From contig CP155577.1 in assembly GCA_001306305.2 (NCBI GenBank), forward strand, positions 186,001-250,000: DNA of 64,000 nt. The letters are read 5' to 3'. Below are positions 27,405-36,805 of the stretch, piece after piece; position 1 is the first letter of the stretch, and each line of letters opens with the position of its first letter. The notes below the pieces were generated by a model. It did not search any database, had not been told where the DNA came from, and saw only the letters and a list, made by a program, of their open reading frames with translations. This DNA comes from Citromicrobium bathyomarinum (GTDB taxonomy: Bacteria > Pseudomonadota > Alphaproteobacteria > Sphingomonadales > Sphingomonadaceae). The translations under genes were made by a program, and so were the position numbers.

Positions 27405-27435
27405 CCCATGCACAAGCGCCATCCCATGCACAAGC
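27405..27435. repeat. two 13-bp direct repeats upstream of the small membrane protein
   Basis: CCCATGCACAAGC occurs exactly at 27405-27417 and 27423-27435, 18 bp apart start to start. That is close to two helical turns, as in paired regulator sites. The position upstream of the start at 27372 suits a promoter element. Confidence 0.55.
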
Positions 27436-27466
27436 CTGTGGATTCGGCAGCGGAACACGATTTTGA

Positions 27467-27492
27467 GCGCTGTCGCATTCTTGCAACAGCGC
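27467..27492. repeat. inverted repeat just past the dienelactone hydrolase stop
   Basis: GCGCTGT (27467-27473) mirrors ACAGCGC (27486-27492) around a 12-base loop, 9 bp after the stop at 27501. On the minus strand no T-run follows; it may be an mRNA 3' end hairpin. Confidence 0.45.
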
Positions 27493-27500
27493 GCCAGTCG

Positions 27501-28379
27501 TCACAGCGCAGTAGCGTAAAGCGCCATCAAATCAGCAAAGGCCTTCTCCGCAGCAGGTTCGGCATAGGCCGGGCTGTCCGGCACGGTCCAGCCGTGATCG
27601 CCATCATAGACCTCGATTCTAGCCGGACGTCCCGCCTCTTCCGCCGCCTCGCGCAGGATGCGCTTGTGATCGGGCGCCTCCGCGTCGTCGTTCTTCGCGA
27701 TCGCGACCAAGTAATGCGCCTGCGTATCGTCGAAGGTGCGATGCGGGCTCATCGGATCATCCTCGCGCACCAGCCCGCCACCGTGGAAGCTGGCGACACC
27801 CTTGACCCGTGCGGGAACCGCCGCCGCCGTCCAGAAGGTGAACGGCCCGCCCATGCAATAGCCCTGCGTGCCGATCCCACGCGCGGTGTCGACTTCCTTT
27901 TGCGCATCGAGCCAGTCGACCGCTGCGGTCGCGTCGCTCATGATCGCCTGTGCAGTCAGCTTGTCGCGCCACGGCTTGACCTTCTGGAAGCCGCCATTGC
28001 CCGCGAAGGTGGCGAAATCGGCGAACTGCTCGCCCGCGACGTCGCGGTAATAGGGGTTGACCACCAGCACCGCATAGCCATGCCCGGCCAGCCGCCGCGC
28101 CATGGCGCGCTTCGCCTCGCGCAGGCCGGCAATATCGGGCCAGAACAGCACGCCGGGCGCCGCGCCGGAGGCAGGCGCGACGAAGAAGCCGTCCATCGTG
28201 CCTGCAGAGGTCTCGAAGGATACCTGACGCTCGGTCAGCGCCGGCAGCGAGGCATCGCCGCCGGAGCCCCCCGCCATCGGTGCGCAGGCCCCGATCGCGG
28301 CCACCCCGCCGAGGATGCCGAACTGCCGCCGGTTGAGCCCCTGCTTCGCCCACTGGGCCAGCTTCGCCTCATCACACAT
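27501..28379 (-). CDS. exported dienelactone hydrolase family protein
   Basis: A 292-residue α/β-hydrolase. The N-terminus has a Tat-like signal (LNRRQFGILGGVAAIG) with a lipobox-like ACAP, so the protein is predicted to be exported folded and possibly lipid-anchored. The nucleophile elbow GYCMGG holds a cysteine, as in dienelactone hydrolases. The His is in the DGDHGWTVPDSPAY segment and the acid lies near AKNDDAEAPDHK. The physiological substrate is unknown. AGGGGAGG precedes the ATG by 7 bp. Confidence 0.88.
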   Translation of the reverse strand: MCDEAKLAQWAKQGLNRRQFGILGGVAAIGACAPMAGGSGGDASLPALTERQVSFETSAGTMDGFFVAPASGAAPGVLFWPDIAGLREAKRAMARRLAGHGYAVLVVNPYYRDVAGEQFADFATFAGNGGFQKVKPWRDKLTAQAIMSDATAAVDWLDAQKEVDTARGIGTQGYCMGGPFTFWTAAAVPARVKGVASFHGGGLVREDDPMSPHRTFDDTQAHYLVAIAKNDDAEAPDHKRILREAAEEAGRPARIEVYDGDHGWTVPDSPAYAEPAAEKAFADLMALYATAL

Positions 28380-28443
28380 ACGCGTGCCTCCCCTGAAATG
28401 AGCCGCGGCTCGGGCCCGCAGCGCGCCCGGTTATCGTGCTTGC

Positions 28444-29094
28444 CTACTGCTTTTCGAAGGCGGCGCTGATCGTCAGTTCGACCTCGTCGCTCACCAGCGG
28501 GAGCGCGTAGTCGACCCCGAAATCGGACCGCATAATCGTCGCGGTGCCTTCGAAGCCGATCGTTTCGACCTTTTTCATCGGGTTGGAGCCTGCGCCGGTA
28601 AAGCGGGCGTCGATGGTGACCGGCTTGGTCACGCCATTCATGGTCAGATCGCCGGTAATGCTGGCACTGGTACCATCCGCGCCGACGTCGACACTGGTCG
28701 AGACGAAGCGCGCAGCTTCAGGCTCGGCGCCGAAGAAATCGGGGTCGCCGCCATCCTTGGCGGGGCGCAGAAGGTGATCGCGCAGTCCTTCGCTGACCAC
28801 GGTAACGCTGGTGATCGGGATGGTCACGTCGACCTTGGCGGAGGACAGGTCGGCAGGATCGATCTGCAGCATGCCGTCAACGTCGCCGAACGCGCCGAAA
28901 TAGCTGTTGAAGCCGAAATGGTTGACCGTCCACGCGACCAGCGTGTGCGCAGGATCGGTCACATAGGTGCCGCCGCTGACCCGGCTGGCGTCCATCTGGC
29001 CCGGCACCTGCGGCGCGCCTTCCTGGAGAGCGAGAGCAGGAACGGTGGCCAGGCCGACGAGGGCGGCCACGGTGAGAGACTGGATCATGCGCAT
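28444..29094 (-). CDS. YceI family periplasmic protein
   Basis: A 216-residue secreted protein with a Sec signal (VAALVGLATVPALALQ). The YceI lipocalin-like domain spans about residues 40-214, with YVTDPAHTLVAWTVNHFGFN, GMLQIDPADLSSAKVDVTI, ITGDLTMNGVTKPVTIDARF and DFGVDYALPLVSDEVELTIS. YceI proteins bind isoprenoid-type lipids in the periplasm. The ATG has GGAGGG 7 bp upstream. It lies 64 bp upstream of the dienelactone hydrolase gene on the same strand. Confidence 0.93.
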   Translation of the reverse strand: MRMIQSLTVAALVGLATVPALALQEGAPQVPGQMDASRVSGGTYVTDPAHTLVAWTVNHFGFNSYFGAFGDVDGMLQIDPADLSSAKVDVTIPITSVTVVSEGLRDHLLRPAKDGGDPDFFGAEPEAARFVSTSVDVGADGTSASITGDLTMNGVTKPVTIDARFTGAGSNPMKKVETIGFEGTATIMRSDFGVDYALPLVSDEVELTISAAFEKQ

Positions 29095-29232
29095 GGAAGA
29101 ACCCTCCGGAAGGTGTGATAGCGAACGTGGGGCGGCTCTCGCGCAGATGCGCGGGTTTCGCGCGCGCGTGCCTCCCGGGATAAAGCGCGAGACCGCCTGT
29201 GGTTCCCGTAGCAGAGGGCCGGGTGCGTCCGC

Positions 29233-30249
29233 TCAGCGCCGGGTCAGCGCCTCCTCGCTTTCCGCCATCAGCGTGGCGATGATCTGCGCAACGGGCTCCT
29301 CTTCCTTGACCATGCCGACCGATTGCCCGGCCATCAGGCTGCCGTTCTCGACATCGCCGTCGATCACTGCGCGGCGCAGCGCGCCCGCCCAGTAGTGCTC
29401 GACCTGCAGCTGCGCCTCGGCCATCGCGATCTCCTCGCGGTCGAGCCGTCCGGCGATCTCGCGCTGGGTCGCGGTGAATTCCTCGGTGCCCTTGTTCTTG
29501 AGCGCGCGCACCGGGATCACCGGCAGCCGCGCATCGACCTGGACGCTGGCGACCGCTTCGCGGGCGGAGGCGCGGAAGAAGGCCTTCTTGAAGTTCTCGT
29601 GCGCGATGCTCTCGGTCGCGCAGGCAAAGCGCGTGCCGAGCTGGACGCCGCAGGCGCCCATCTCCAGATAACCGGCAATCGCGCTGCCGCGCCCGATGCC
29701 GCCCGCGACGAAGATCAGGTGATCCTGCGACAGTTCGGGCAGCATTTCCTGCGCCAGCACGCTGGTCGAGACCGGCCCGATATGGCCGCCCGCTTCCATC
29801 CCTTCGATCACCAGCGCGTCCGCGCCCGAACGCAATAGCTTCTTCGCCAACGCCAGCGTGGGCGCGAAGCAAATGACCTTGGCCGGGTTCTTTCCGCCCT
29901 TGATCGCCTCGACGCTGCCCTTGGGCGGGATGCCGCCCGCGAGCACCACGTGGGTGACGGCGTGCTTTTCACACACCGCGATCAGATCGAACAGCTGCGG
30001 GTGCATGGTAATCAGGTTGACGCCGAAGGGTTTGTCGGTGCGCTTCTTCGTCTCGGCAATCTCGGTATCGAGCAGCTCGGGCGTCATCGCGCCGCAGGCA
30101 ATCACGCCGAAGCCGCCCGCGTTGGAGATCGCGGAAACGAGGTTGCGTTCGGAAACCCAGCTCATCGCGCCGCATAGTATCGCGTATTTGCTGCCGAGGA
30201 ATTGGGTGCCGCGCGCCATCAGCGCGTCTGTCTTGGGAGTGTTGCTCAT
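29233..30249 (-). CDS. nitronate monooxygenase family protein
   Basis: A 338-residue FMN-dependent TIM-barrel protein of the 2-nitropropane dioxygenase family. Motifs are KYAILCGAMSWVSERNLVSA, GGFGVIACGAMTPELL, FGVNLITMHP, ALVIEGMEAGGHIGPVSTSV, FVAGGIGRGSAIAGYLEMGA and VQLGTRFACATES. The FMN phosphate-binding and conserved His (GGHIGP) positions are present. It oxidises alkyl nitronates or acts as an enoyl-ACP-reductase-like enzyme; the substrate is open. The ATG at 30249 gives the usual family N-terminus. Confidence 0.92.
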   Translation of the reverse strand: MSNTPKTDALMARGTQFLGSKYAILCGAMSWVSERNLVSAISNAGGFGVIACGAMTPELLDTEIAETKKRTDKPFGVNLITMHPQLFDLIAVCEKHAVTHVVLAGGIPPKGSVEAIKGGKNPAKVICFAPTLALAKKLLRSGADALVIEGMEAGGHIGPVSTSVLAQEMLPELSQDHLIFVAGGIGRGSAIAGYLEMGACGVQLGTRFACATESIAHENFKKAFFRASAREAVASVQVDARLPVIPVRALKNKGTEEFTATQREIAGRLDREEIAMAEAQLQVEHYWAGALRRAVIDGDVENGSLMAGQSVGMVKEEEPVAQIIATLMAESEEALTRR

Positions 30250-30288
30250 GCTGGCGCGGTTACGAGCGTCGAGCGCGGTGGGCAAGAA

Positions 30289-31104
30289 CTACAACCAGCC
30301 CGAGTCCTTCAACTCCGCGACACGGGCACGCGAGACCGGCGCCTCCAACCCGCCGGTAAGCACCAGCCGCAGGTTGCGCCCGTCGCGCTTCACATCCTCG
30401 ACTGCGTCGCGCGCGACCCACCAGCTGCGGTGGACCTGCGCGCCCTCGACCCCGCCCAGCTCGGCCACTGCGTCGCGCATCCTGAGCAGGATCAGTTCGG
30501 AGCCGAGCGCGGTATGCACACGCACATAGTGGTCCTCCATTTCCAGCGCGAGCAGGTCGCTGCCCAGATGCGCGGGCAGGCGGTCGAGAAAGCGGGCCTC
30601 TGGCGCAGGCGGAGTTTCGACCTGTGAAGGCGCGGGTGTCGGCGGCGGAGCGTCGGCCACAGGCATGGCCTTGCGCCGCTCGATCTGGTGGAACAGCACG
30701 GTCACACCGCTGCCGACCAGCAGCACGTAGGGGTAGGTCCGCGCAAAGTTGTCGAACGGAGGCAGCGAGAAGGGGCCCGGCAGCTGACCCGCCCAGAACA
30801 CCGCCAATGTCACCGGCACGCTCGCCAGCAGGCACGCGGCGACCCATAGCGGCCATTCCGGCAGATCGAGCCGGGGGCCGAGGCTGGTGACCAACGCGCC
30901 GATCGGCCGGAAGCAGGCATATCCTGTCAGCGCGAGACCGACCCAGTAGAGGAGGCGGACGGACAGCGGCATCTGGAAACTTCCGAAGGGGCCCATCACC
31001 GCCAGCACCACGCCGAGCACAATCATGATCGACAGGTCGATCAGCACCTTGCGCAGCACCGGGTGCTGGGCAGTATCCTCGGCGCGGCGCTCGCTCGTGT
31101 CCAT
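30289..31104 (-). CDS. membrane-bound LytTR-family transcriptional regulator
   Basis: A 271-residue protein with four membrane helices in residues about 20-145 and a C-terminal LytTR DNA-binding domain (about 170-270: FLDRLPAHLGSDLLALEMED, HYVRVHTALGSELILLRMRD, AQVHRSWWVARDAVEDVKRD). LytTR domains bind DNA with a β-fold. The start is uncertain: 31104 and 31125 are ATG candidates and neither has a strong Shine-Dalgarno. It is divergent from the DUF2306-like gene, a pairing I associate with sphingomonads, so that gene is the likely target. Confidence 0.87.
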   Translation of the reverse strand: MDTSERRAEDTAQHPVLRKVLIDLSIMIVLGVVLAVMGPFGSFQMPLSVRLLYWVGLALTGYACFRPIGALVTSLGPRLDLPEWPLWVAACLLASVPVTLAVFWAGQLPGPFSLPPFDNFARTYPYVLLVGSGVTVLFHQIERRKAMPVADAPPPTPAPSQVETPPAPEARFLDRLPAHLGSDLLALEMEDHYVRVHTALGSELILLRMRDAVAELGGVEGAQVHRSWWVARDAVEDVKRDGRNLRLVLTGGLEAPVSRARVAELKDSGWL

Positions 31105-31259
31105 CGGCGCAAAGTGGCGGACCATTCGCGCTTCGTAAAGTGGCAAACATACGCGAATCCGGCGCTTTCACGAAGGGTCTGCGTCGTCCGCGAAGTCCGC
31201 GTTGCACGCGAACGGGCCTGAGGCATCCAGGGGGAGACAGACATCCAGGAGACCTTCGC

Positions 31260-31784
31260 ATGACCACCCTCGCCGCCCCCGCAGCCCGCTCGAAGCCCCG
31301 GTTCGACAACGGCCCGATCCTCAAATCGATCATCACCATTGCCGGCGCGCTGATGACGGCTGCCATCGCAATGGCGGTCTTCAAATTCCTTGCCGGGCTC
31401 GCACCCGACGACGGCCGCTACCGCAACATCGCGATTGCTATCCACATCGTCACCGTGCTGCCCTGCGTTCCGCTCGGCGCCTACCTGCTGCTCTCCACCA
31501 AGGGCACGAAGCTGCACAAGATGCTGGGCAAGATCTGGGTGTCGCTGATGGTCGTCACCGCCATCGCGATCACTTTCGTGCGCGGCGGGACGGACTTCAG
31601 CTGGATTCACATCTTCGTGCCGATCACGCTGCTGGGTGCGTGGCAGGTGGTCCGCACGGCCCGGAAGGGCGACATCGCGAGCCATCGCCGGAACATCACG
31701 CGGATGTACCTCGGCGCGCTGATGATCCCCGGCCTCTTCTCGTTCCTGCCGACCCGCCTGATGGGGATGTGGCTGTTCGGCTGA
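31260..31784 (+). CDS. DUF2306-like integral membrane protein
   Basis: A 174-residue protein with four hydrophobic helices. After a basic N-terminus come KSIITIAGALMTAAIAMAVF, IAIAIHIVTVLPCVPLGAYL, MLGKIWVSLMVVTAIAITFV and IHIFVPITLLGAWQV. The histidine and HKMLGKIWV pattern resembles DUF2306 membrane proteins. AGGAG lies 8 bp before the ATG. It is divergent from the LytTR regulator and probably controlled by it. The biochemical role is unknown. Confidence 0.82.
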   Translation: MTTLAAPAARSKPRFDNGPILKSIITIAGALMTAAIAMAVFKFLAGLAPDDGRYRNIAIAIHIVTVLPCVPLGAYLLLSTKGTKLHKMLGKIWVSLMVVTAIAITFVRGGTDFSWIHIFVPITLLGAWQVVRTARKGDIASHRRNITRMYLGALMIPGLFSFLPTRLMGMWLFG

Positions 31785-31788
31785 GCGC

Positions 31789-32946
31789 CTAATCGTAGGT
31801 CAGCGTGACCCGGTCCGCTGCCTCTTTTGCGAGGCGGCGGGCTTCGTCCGTATCGCCCGCAGTTGCCAGCGCGACACCCATGCGGCGGAAGGGGCGCGTG
31901 ACCGGCTTGGCGAAGATGCGGACATCGGAGCCGTTGGCCATCGCCTCCGCCAGCCCGTCGTAGGAGACGTTCTCGCTCTCGCGGTCGGCAAGGATCACCG
32001 CGCTGGCCGCAGGGCGCGCGCGGATCGTGTCGGGCACGGGCAGGCCCATCACCGCGCGTGCGTGCAAGTCGAACTCGGTCAGGTTCTGGCTGACCAGCGT
32101 GACCATCCCGGTGTCGTGCGGGCGCGGGCTCAATTCGGAGAAGATCACCGCATCACCGCGCACGAAGAACTCGACACCGAACAACCCGTGCCCACCCAAA
32201 TTATCGACCACCTTGCGCGCCATCTCCTGCGCTTGCGTGAGCGCGGCCTCGCTCATGCCGTGCGGCTGCCAGCTTTCCTGATAGTCGCCGCGCTCCTGCC
32301 GGTGCCCGATCGGCGGGCAGAAGGTGACGCCGTTCTTGTGCCGCACCGTCAGCAGCGTGATCTCGTAATCGAAATCAATGAACTGCTCGACGATCACCCG
32401 CGCCCGGTCGCCGCGCATATTGGCCACGGCATAGTCCCACGCGGCTTCCAGCCCCTCGGCGTCCTGCACCGTGCTCTGGCCCTTGCCCGAGGACGACATC
32501 ACCGGCTTGATGACGCAGGGAAAGCCCGTGTCCTCTGCCGCCGCGCGCACTTCGTCGAGGCTGGTCGCATAGCCGTAGCGCGAGGTCCGCACGCCCAGCT
32601 CCTGCGCCGCCAGATCGCGGATCGCATCGCGGTTCATAGTCAGCTGCGCCGCGCGCGCGGTGGGTACGACATGGACGCCATTGGCCTCGACCTCGGCCAG
32701 CACTTCGGTGCGGATAGCCTCGATCTCGGGCACGACATGGTCGGGCTTGTGCTTCTCGATCACGCTGCGCAACGCATCGCCGTCGAGCATCGAGAACACC
32801 TCGCGCGCGTCGGCCAGCTGCATCGCGGGCGCATTGTCGTAGCTGTCGCAGGCGATGACATAGGCGCCCAGCCGCTTGGCCGAGATCACGAACTCGCGCC
32901 CCAGCTCACCCGAGCCGAGCAGCAGGATTTTGGCGGTGTGGCTCAC
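31789..32946 (-). CDS. purT: formate-dependent phosphoribosylglycinamide formyltransferase
   Basis: A 385-residue ATP-grasp enzyme that formylates GAR with formate and ATP, a folate-independent route for the third step of purine synthesis. Motifs are [64 protein letters not shown] and [20 protein letters not shown]. Length equals typical PurT. The start is a GTG at 32946 with GAGG upstream, 10 bp after the aspartate kinase stop, so they are likely co-transcribed. Confidence 0.95.
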   Translation of the reverse strand: MSHTAKILLLGSGELGREFVISAKRLGAYVIACDSYDNAPAMQLADAREVFSMLDGDALRSVIEKHKPDHVVPEIEAIRTEVLAEVEANGVHVVPTARAAQLTMNRDAIRDLAAQELGVRTSRYGYATSLDEVRAAAEDTGFPCVIKPVMSSSGKGQSTVQDAEGLEAAWDYAVANMRGDRARVIVEQFIDFDYEITLLTVRHKNGVTFCPPIGHRQERGDYQESWQPHGMSEAALTQAQEMARKVVDNLGGHGLFGVEFFVRGDAVIFSELSPRPHDTGMVTLVSQNLTEFDLHARAVMGLPVPDTIRARPAASAVILADRESENVSYDGLAEAMANGSDVRIFAKPVTRPFRRMGVALATAGDTDEARRLAKEAADRVTLTYD

Positions 32947-32956
32947 GCCGCCAGCC

Positions 32957-34249
32957 TCAGGCCGCGTCTTCCGCGTCGAGGCCGTAGGCCGTGTGCAGCA
33001 CGCGCACCGCAAGCTCGGTCTCGTCCTCGTCGATCATCACCGAGACCTTGATCTCGCTCGTGGTGATCGCCTGGATGTTGATGCCCCTGTCGGCCAGCGC
33101 ACGGAACATGTCGCTCGCGACCCCTGCGTGGCTCTTCATGCCCACGCCGACGACACTGATCTTGGCGATATGGCTGTCGGTGATGATCCGGTTGTAGCCG
33201 ATCGCCTCGCGCTTGTCCTCCAGCAGGGCCTGCGCGCGGGCGAGGTCGGTCTGGGGAATCGTGAAGGTCACGTCGGTCTCACCCTTGTCGCGGCCCACGT
33301 TCTGGATGATCATGTCGACATTGATGCTGGCCTCGGCCAGCGGGCCGAAGATCTCCGCCACCGCGCCCGGCTTGTCGGGCACGCGGGTGAGGATGATCTT
33401 GGCTTCGTTCTTGTCGTGCGCGATGCCGGTGACGAGCTTGCGTTCCATTTTTCCCTCTTCGACCATCCGCTCCATTTCTTCCTCGGAGACGATCAGCGTG
33501 CCCGGCAGGTCGTCTGCCGGGGTCGCGCTGTCGTCCACGAAGCTGGAGAGCACCTGTATGCGTACGCCTTCCTTCATCGCGAGGCTGACAGAGCGGGTCT
33601 GCAGCACCTTCGCGCCGACGGAGGCGAGTTCGAGCATTTCCTCGTAGGTCACCGCCTTGAGCTTGCGCGCCTTGGCGACGATCCGCGGGTCGGTGGTGTA
33701 GACCCCGTCGACATCGGTGTAGATATCGCAGCGGTCCGCCTTGACCGCTGCCGCAACCGCGACCGCGCTGGTGTCCGACCCGCCCCGGCCGAGCGTGGTG
33801 ACGCGCCCTTCCGCGCTCAGCCCCTGGAAGCCCGGGATCACCGCAATCGTGCCCTCGGCCATGCTGGCGAGCAGCGCATCGCTGTCGATCGCATCGACGC
33901 GCGCCTTGGCATGGGCCTCGATCGTGCGAATCGGGAGCTGCCAGCCGAGCCAGCTGCGCGCCTTCTGCCCCAGCGACTGGAGCGTCATCGCGAGCAGGCC
34001 GGAGGTGACCTGTTCCCCGCTCGCCACGACCACGTCGTATTCCGCCGGGTCGTAGAGGGCGTGCGCTTCCCGGGCGAAGTTGACCAGCCGGTCCGTCTCG
34101 CCCGCCATTGCGGAGACGACCACCGCAACCTCGTTCGCCGGCCCGCCGTCTTTGGGAGCCGCCTGCTTGCGCACGATCTGCGCCACGCGCCGAATGCGCT
34201 CGGTCCCCGCCATCGAGGTCCCGCCGAATTTCATCACGATCCGCGCCAA
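32957..34249 (-). CDS. lysC: aspartate kinase
   Basis: A 430-residue enzyme making aspartyl phosphate, the entry to lysine, threonine and methionine synthesis. The kinase core has [25 protein letters not shown] and [20 protein letters not shown]. The C-terminus has two ACT domains (from about residue 265) for feedback control. I prefer a TTG start at 34249 (giving [10 protein letters not shown], the common family N-terminus), because GGAAGG lies 8 bp upstream; ATG at 34234 is the alternative. It is divergent from ubiG with about 50 bp between the starts. Confidence 0.94.
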   Translation of the reverse strand: MARIVMKFGGTSMAGTERIRRVAQIVRKQAAPKDGGPANEVAVVVSAMAGETDRLVNFAREAHALYDPAEYDVVVASGEQVTSGLLAMTLQSLGQKARSWLGWQLPIRTIEAHAKARVDAIDSDALLASMAEGTIAVIPGFQGLSAEGRVTTLGRGGSDTSAVAVAAAVKADRCDIYTDVDGVYTTDPRIVAKARKLKAVTYEEMLELASVGAKVLQTRSVSLAMKEGVRIQVLSSFVDDSATPADDLPGTLIVSEEEMERMVEEGKMERKLVTGIAHDKNEAKIILTRVPDKPGAVAEIFGPLAEASINVDMIIQNVGRDKGETDVTFTIPQTDLARAQALLEDKREAIGYNRIITDSHIAKISVVGVGMKSHAGVASDMFRALADRGINIQAITTSEIKVSVMIDEDETELAVRVLHTAYGLDAEDAA

Positions 34250-34302
34250 GGGCGAAGCCTTCCTCGCTGGTGCCACTTTCGGCGCGGTGTTAGGGAGCGG
34301 GG

Positions 34303-35031
34303 ATGAGCGATGCAACAGCAACCATTCGCCCCGATGAAGCCGCCCATTTCGGCGCACTGGCAGCGGACTGGTGGGACCCGAAGGGCTCCTCCGCCATGCT
34401 CCACCGTTTGAACCCGGTGCGGCTGGGCTTCATTCGCGAGTCGATCGACCGCCACTGGGGCGGCGATATCGAGAGCGCTTCGCCGCTTGCGGGCAAGGCG
34501 GCGGTCGACGTCGGCTGCGGCGCGGGCCTGCTGTGCGAACCCTTGTCGCGCCTCGGCGCCGAGGTGACGGGTGTCGATGCCGCACCCGAGAATGCCGCCG
34601 CCGCCGCCGCCCATGCGGAAGCTGCCGGGCTCGACATCCGCTACATGGCGGGCGAGATCGGCACGCTGGACCTTGGCAGTTTCGACCTCGTCACCTGCAT
34701 GGAGGTGATCGAGCATGTCGCGGACAAGCCCGCCTTCCTCGCTGCGCTCACCGCCAAACTTGCCGATGACGGCCTCCTCATCCTCTCCACCCCCAATCGC
34801 ACCGCCGCCAGCCGCCTGCTGCTGGTCGGCGCGGCGGAGGCGGTCGGCGCGGTGCCGAGGGGCACGCACCACTGGGACGACTTCGTGACTCCCGATGAGC
34901 TGGCCGACCTGCTCGCCGATGCGGGCCTGACCGTCACCCAGACCCAAGGCATTGCCTGGCGTCCGGGCAAGGGCCTGCACCTGTCGGACGACATGAGCCT
35001 CAACTACATTCTGGCCGCGCGGCGCGCCTAG
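34303..35031 (+). CDS. ubiG: bifunctional 2-polyprenyl-6-hydroxyphenol methylase / 3-demethylubiquinol 3-O-methyltransferase
   Basis: A 242-residue class I SAM methyltransferase for the O-methylation steps of ubiquinone synthesis. Family motifs are FGALAADWWDPKGSSAMLHR, the SAM site VDVGCGAGLLCEPLSRLGAE, MEVIEHVADKP and ILSTPNRTAASRLLLVGAAE with GTHHWDDFVTPDELADLL. The ATG follows AGGGAG by 5 bp. Its stop overlaps the stop of the convergent glycerophosphodiesterase gene by 4 bp. Confidence 0.96.
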   Translation: MSDATATIRPDEAAHFGALAADWWDPKGSSAMLHRLNPVRLGFIRESIDRHWGGDIESASPLAGKAAVDVGCGAGLLCEPLSRLGAEVTGVDAAPENAAAAAAHAEAAGLDIRYMAGEIGTLDLGSFDLVTCMEVIEHVADKPAFLAALTAKLADDGLLILSTPNRTAASRLLLVGAAEAVGAVPRGTHHWDDFVTPDELADLLADAGLTVTQTQGIAWRPGKGLHLSDDMSLNYILAARRA

Positions 35032-36080
35032 TCCGCCCGCACCAGCCCGGGATCGTCGGTGAAGTAGCCGTCGACTCCGGCGGCCTTGAGCAGTTTCACC
35101 AGCCCCCGGATGTCGCCGATCCCGTTTTCGCTCGCGTCCGATCGCAGCGATGCGGGCAGGAACACGTTTTCCTTTCGCACGGTCCACGGGTGAACCTTCA
35201 GCCCCGCCGCATGGGCATCGCGCACGAGGTCGGTCGGCGTGCCGTCGTCGTTCAGCACATGGCCCATCCACGGACCGATCCCGTCGGCATAGGTCGCCAC
35301 TTCGGCGAGGCCGGTCGGCGTCATGATCCCCGCCCAGGTGATCCCCGGCTCGTCATAGGGGCCGCCTTCGGGGCGGATCAGCAGGATCAGCGGCGCGTCG
35401 ATCATCTTGTCGAGCCGTTGCAGCGGCGCGATGTCGAACACTTGGACGAACACGTCCGAATCCGCGCCATCGAGTCCCTCTGCCTTGAGCTGCCGGACCA
35501 GCAGGTCGACCGTATCGATCCCGCTTTCCTGCAACAGCCAGGTGGGGTGCTTGAGCTCGGGATAGAGCCCGATCTTGCGGCCCGTTTCGGCTTCCTTCGC
35601 ACGCTTGAGCGCGATGATGTCGGCAAAGGTCGGGATTGCGTAGAGCCCGTCGAAGCGCGCATTGGCCGGGCGCAGCGCGGGCATCCGCTCCTTCGCGCGC
35701 AGCGTCTGCAATTCGGCGAGCGTGAAGTCCTCCGCGAACCAGCCGTTGACCATCTGGCCTTCGATATTCTTGGTCCGGCGGCGGTCGGCGAACTCGGGAT
35801 GGTCGGCGACATTGGTCGTCTCGCCGATCTCGTTCTCGTGCCGGGCGACCAGCACCAGATCCTTGGTCACCACCAGATCGGGCTCGATATAGTCCGCCCC
35901 CTGGTCGATCGCGCGTTCGTAGCTGGCGAGCGTATGCTCGGGCCGTTCGCCGCTCGCGCCGCGATGGGCGATGATCAGCGTGTCGCCATCGGCATTCACG
36001 GGGGTCAGGTCAGCCATGCCTTGCGCGCTCGCACAGGCGGGTGACAGGGCGATGGCCAGTGCCCCAAGCCATTTCAGCAC
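35028..36080 (-). CDS. exported glycerophosphodiester phosphodiesterase
   Basis: A 350-residue GlpQ-like periplasmic enzyme with a signal peptide (ALAIALSPACASAQG). The TIM-barrel metal motifs are IIAHRGASGERPEHTLASYE, YIEPDLVVTKD and LVARHENEIG. The middle contains YPELKHPTW. It hydrolyses glycerophosphodiesters to glycerol 3-phosphate and an alcohol, scavenging phospholipid head groups. The start is GTG at 36080. It overlaps the ArsC/Spx-like gene upstream by 7 bp. Confidence 0.93.
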   Translation of the reverse strand: MLKWLGALAIALSPACASAQGMADLTPVNADGDTLIIAHRGASGERPEHTLASYERAIDQGADYIEPDLVVTKDLVLVARHENEIGETTNVADHPEFADRRRTKNIEGQMVNGWFAEDFTLAELQTLRAKERMPALRPANARFDGLYAIPTFADIIALKRAKEAETGRKIGLYPELKHPTWLLQESGIDTVDLLVRQLKAEGLDGADSDVFVQVFDIAPLQRLDKMIDAPLILLIRPEGGPYDEPGITWAGIMTPTGLAEVATYADGIGPWMGHVLNDDGTPTDLVRDAHAAGLKVHPWTVRKENVFLPASLRSDASENGIGDIRGLVKLLKAAGVDGYFTDDPGLVRAD

Positions 36081-36421
36081 AATTCATCCTTCCATTCCGG
36101 TTCCCTGAAGCCGACCAGCAGGCCGCCCTCATGTTCGAGTACGGGGCGTTTGATCAGGCTTGGATGTTGCACCATCAAGGCAATCGCCTTCTCTTGGCTG
36201 AGATCTGCCTTGTCGCCCTCGTCCAGCTTGCGAAACGTCGTGCCGCGCTTGTTGAGCAGCACTTCCCAGCCCGCGACATCGGCCCAGCCGCCGACCTCGT
36301 CGGCGCTCGGCGCGTCCTTCTTGAAGTCGCGGAAGCTGTGCTCGATGCCCTGCGCCTCCAGCCACTTCCTCGCCTTCTTGACCGTATCGCAATTGGGAAT
36401 GCCGTTGAGCGTGGTGGTCAT
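36074..36421 (-). CDS. ArsC/Spx-family reductase-like protein (YffB type)
   Basis: A 115-residue thioredoxin-fold protein. It starts TLNGIPNCDTVKKARKWLEA with a single N-terminal cysteine (NCDT rather than a CxxC). It has SFRDFKKDAPSADEVG, LLNKRGTTFRKLDEGDKADL, the ArsC-like HPSLIKRPVLEHEG and VGFREPEW. This matches the YffB subgroup, thought to be glutathione-dependent thiol reductases rather than true arsenate reductases. It overlaps both neighbours by a few bases, in a tight three-gene set. Confidence 0.92.
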   Translation of the reverse strand: MTTTLNGIPNCDTVKKARKWLEAQGIEHSFRDFKKDAPSADEVGGWADVAGWEVLLNKRGTTFRKLDEGDKADLSQEKAIALMVQHPSLIKRPVLEHEGGLLVGFREPEWKDELC

Positions 36422-36744
36422 GCGTCCTCTTCGTCTGGCTCATCATGTTGGTAGTGGATCACCTGCGGGTCGAGGCAGGTGAACATCGTGTAGCGGGCAT
36501 AGTAATGCTTCCTGCCCGCGCCCTGAACGCCGGCATGGTCCGGGTGGCAGCGCCACGCCTTGGCCGCCTCGCGCGTCGCCCATTCGGAGATCGTCACCGT
36601 CTCGCCATCATCGGCGGCGTAGGTCTTCACGGCGAGGAAGCCGGGCTGCTCGCGCGCGAGCGCCTCCATCGCATCGGCGTGTTCGGCATAGGCCGCCGCG
36701 TCGTAGCGGGCGCGTTTGCGGCTGCGGAAGACGACCAGGTACAT
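36418..36744 (-). CDS. antibiotic biosynthesis monooxygenase (ABM) domain protein
   Basis: A 108-residue ferredoxin-like α+β barrel protein. Motifs are MYLVVFRSRKRARYDAAAYA, MEALAREQPGFLAVKTYAAD, DGETVTISEWATREAAKAW and HPDHAGVQGAGRKHYYARY. These small dimeric proteins act as cofactor-free monooxygenases or heme/quinone handling proteins; the substrate is unknown. I took the ATG at 36744, since the upstream in-frame part lacks similarity. The stop overlaps the next start by 4 bp (ATGA). Confidence 0.85.
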   Translation of the reverse strand: MYLVVFRSRKRARYDAAAYAEHADAMEALAREQPGFLAVKTYAADDGETVTISEWATREAAKAWRCHPDHAGVQGAGRKHYYARYTMFTCLDPQVIHYQHDEPDEEDA

Positions 36745-36805
36745 CAGGCGATTCGCCCGCCAGCCGCCGCGCGCCTGACACATCTGACACACAGTCCAGA
36801 GACAC

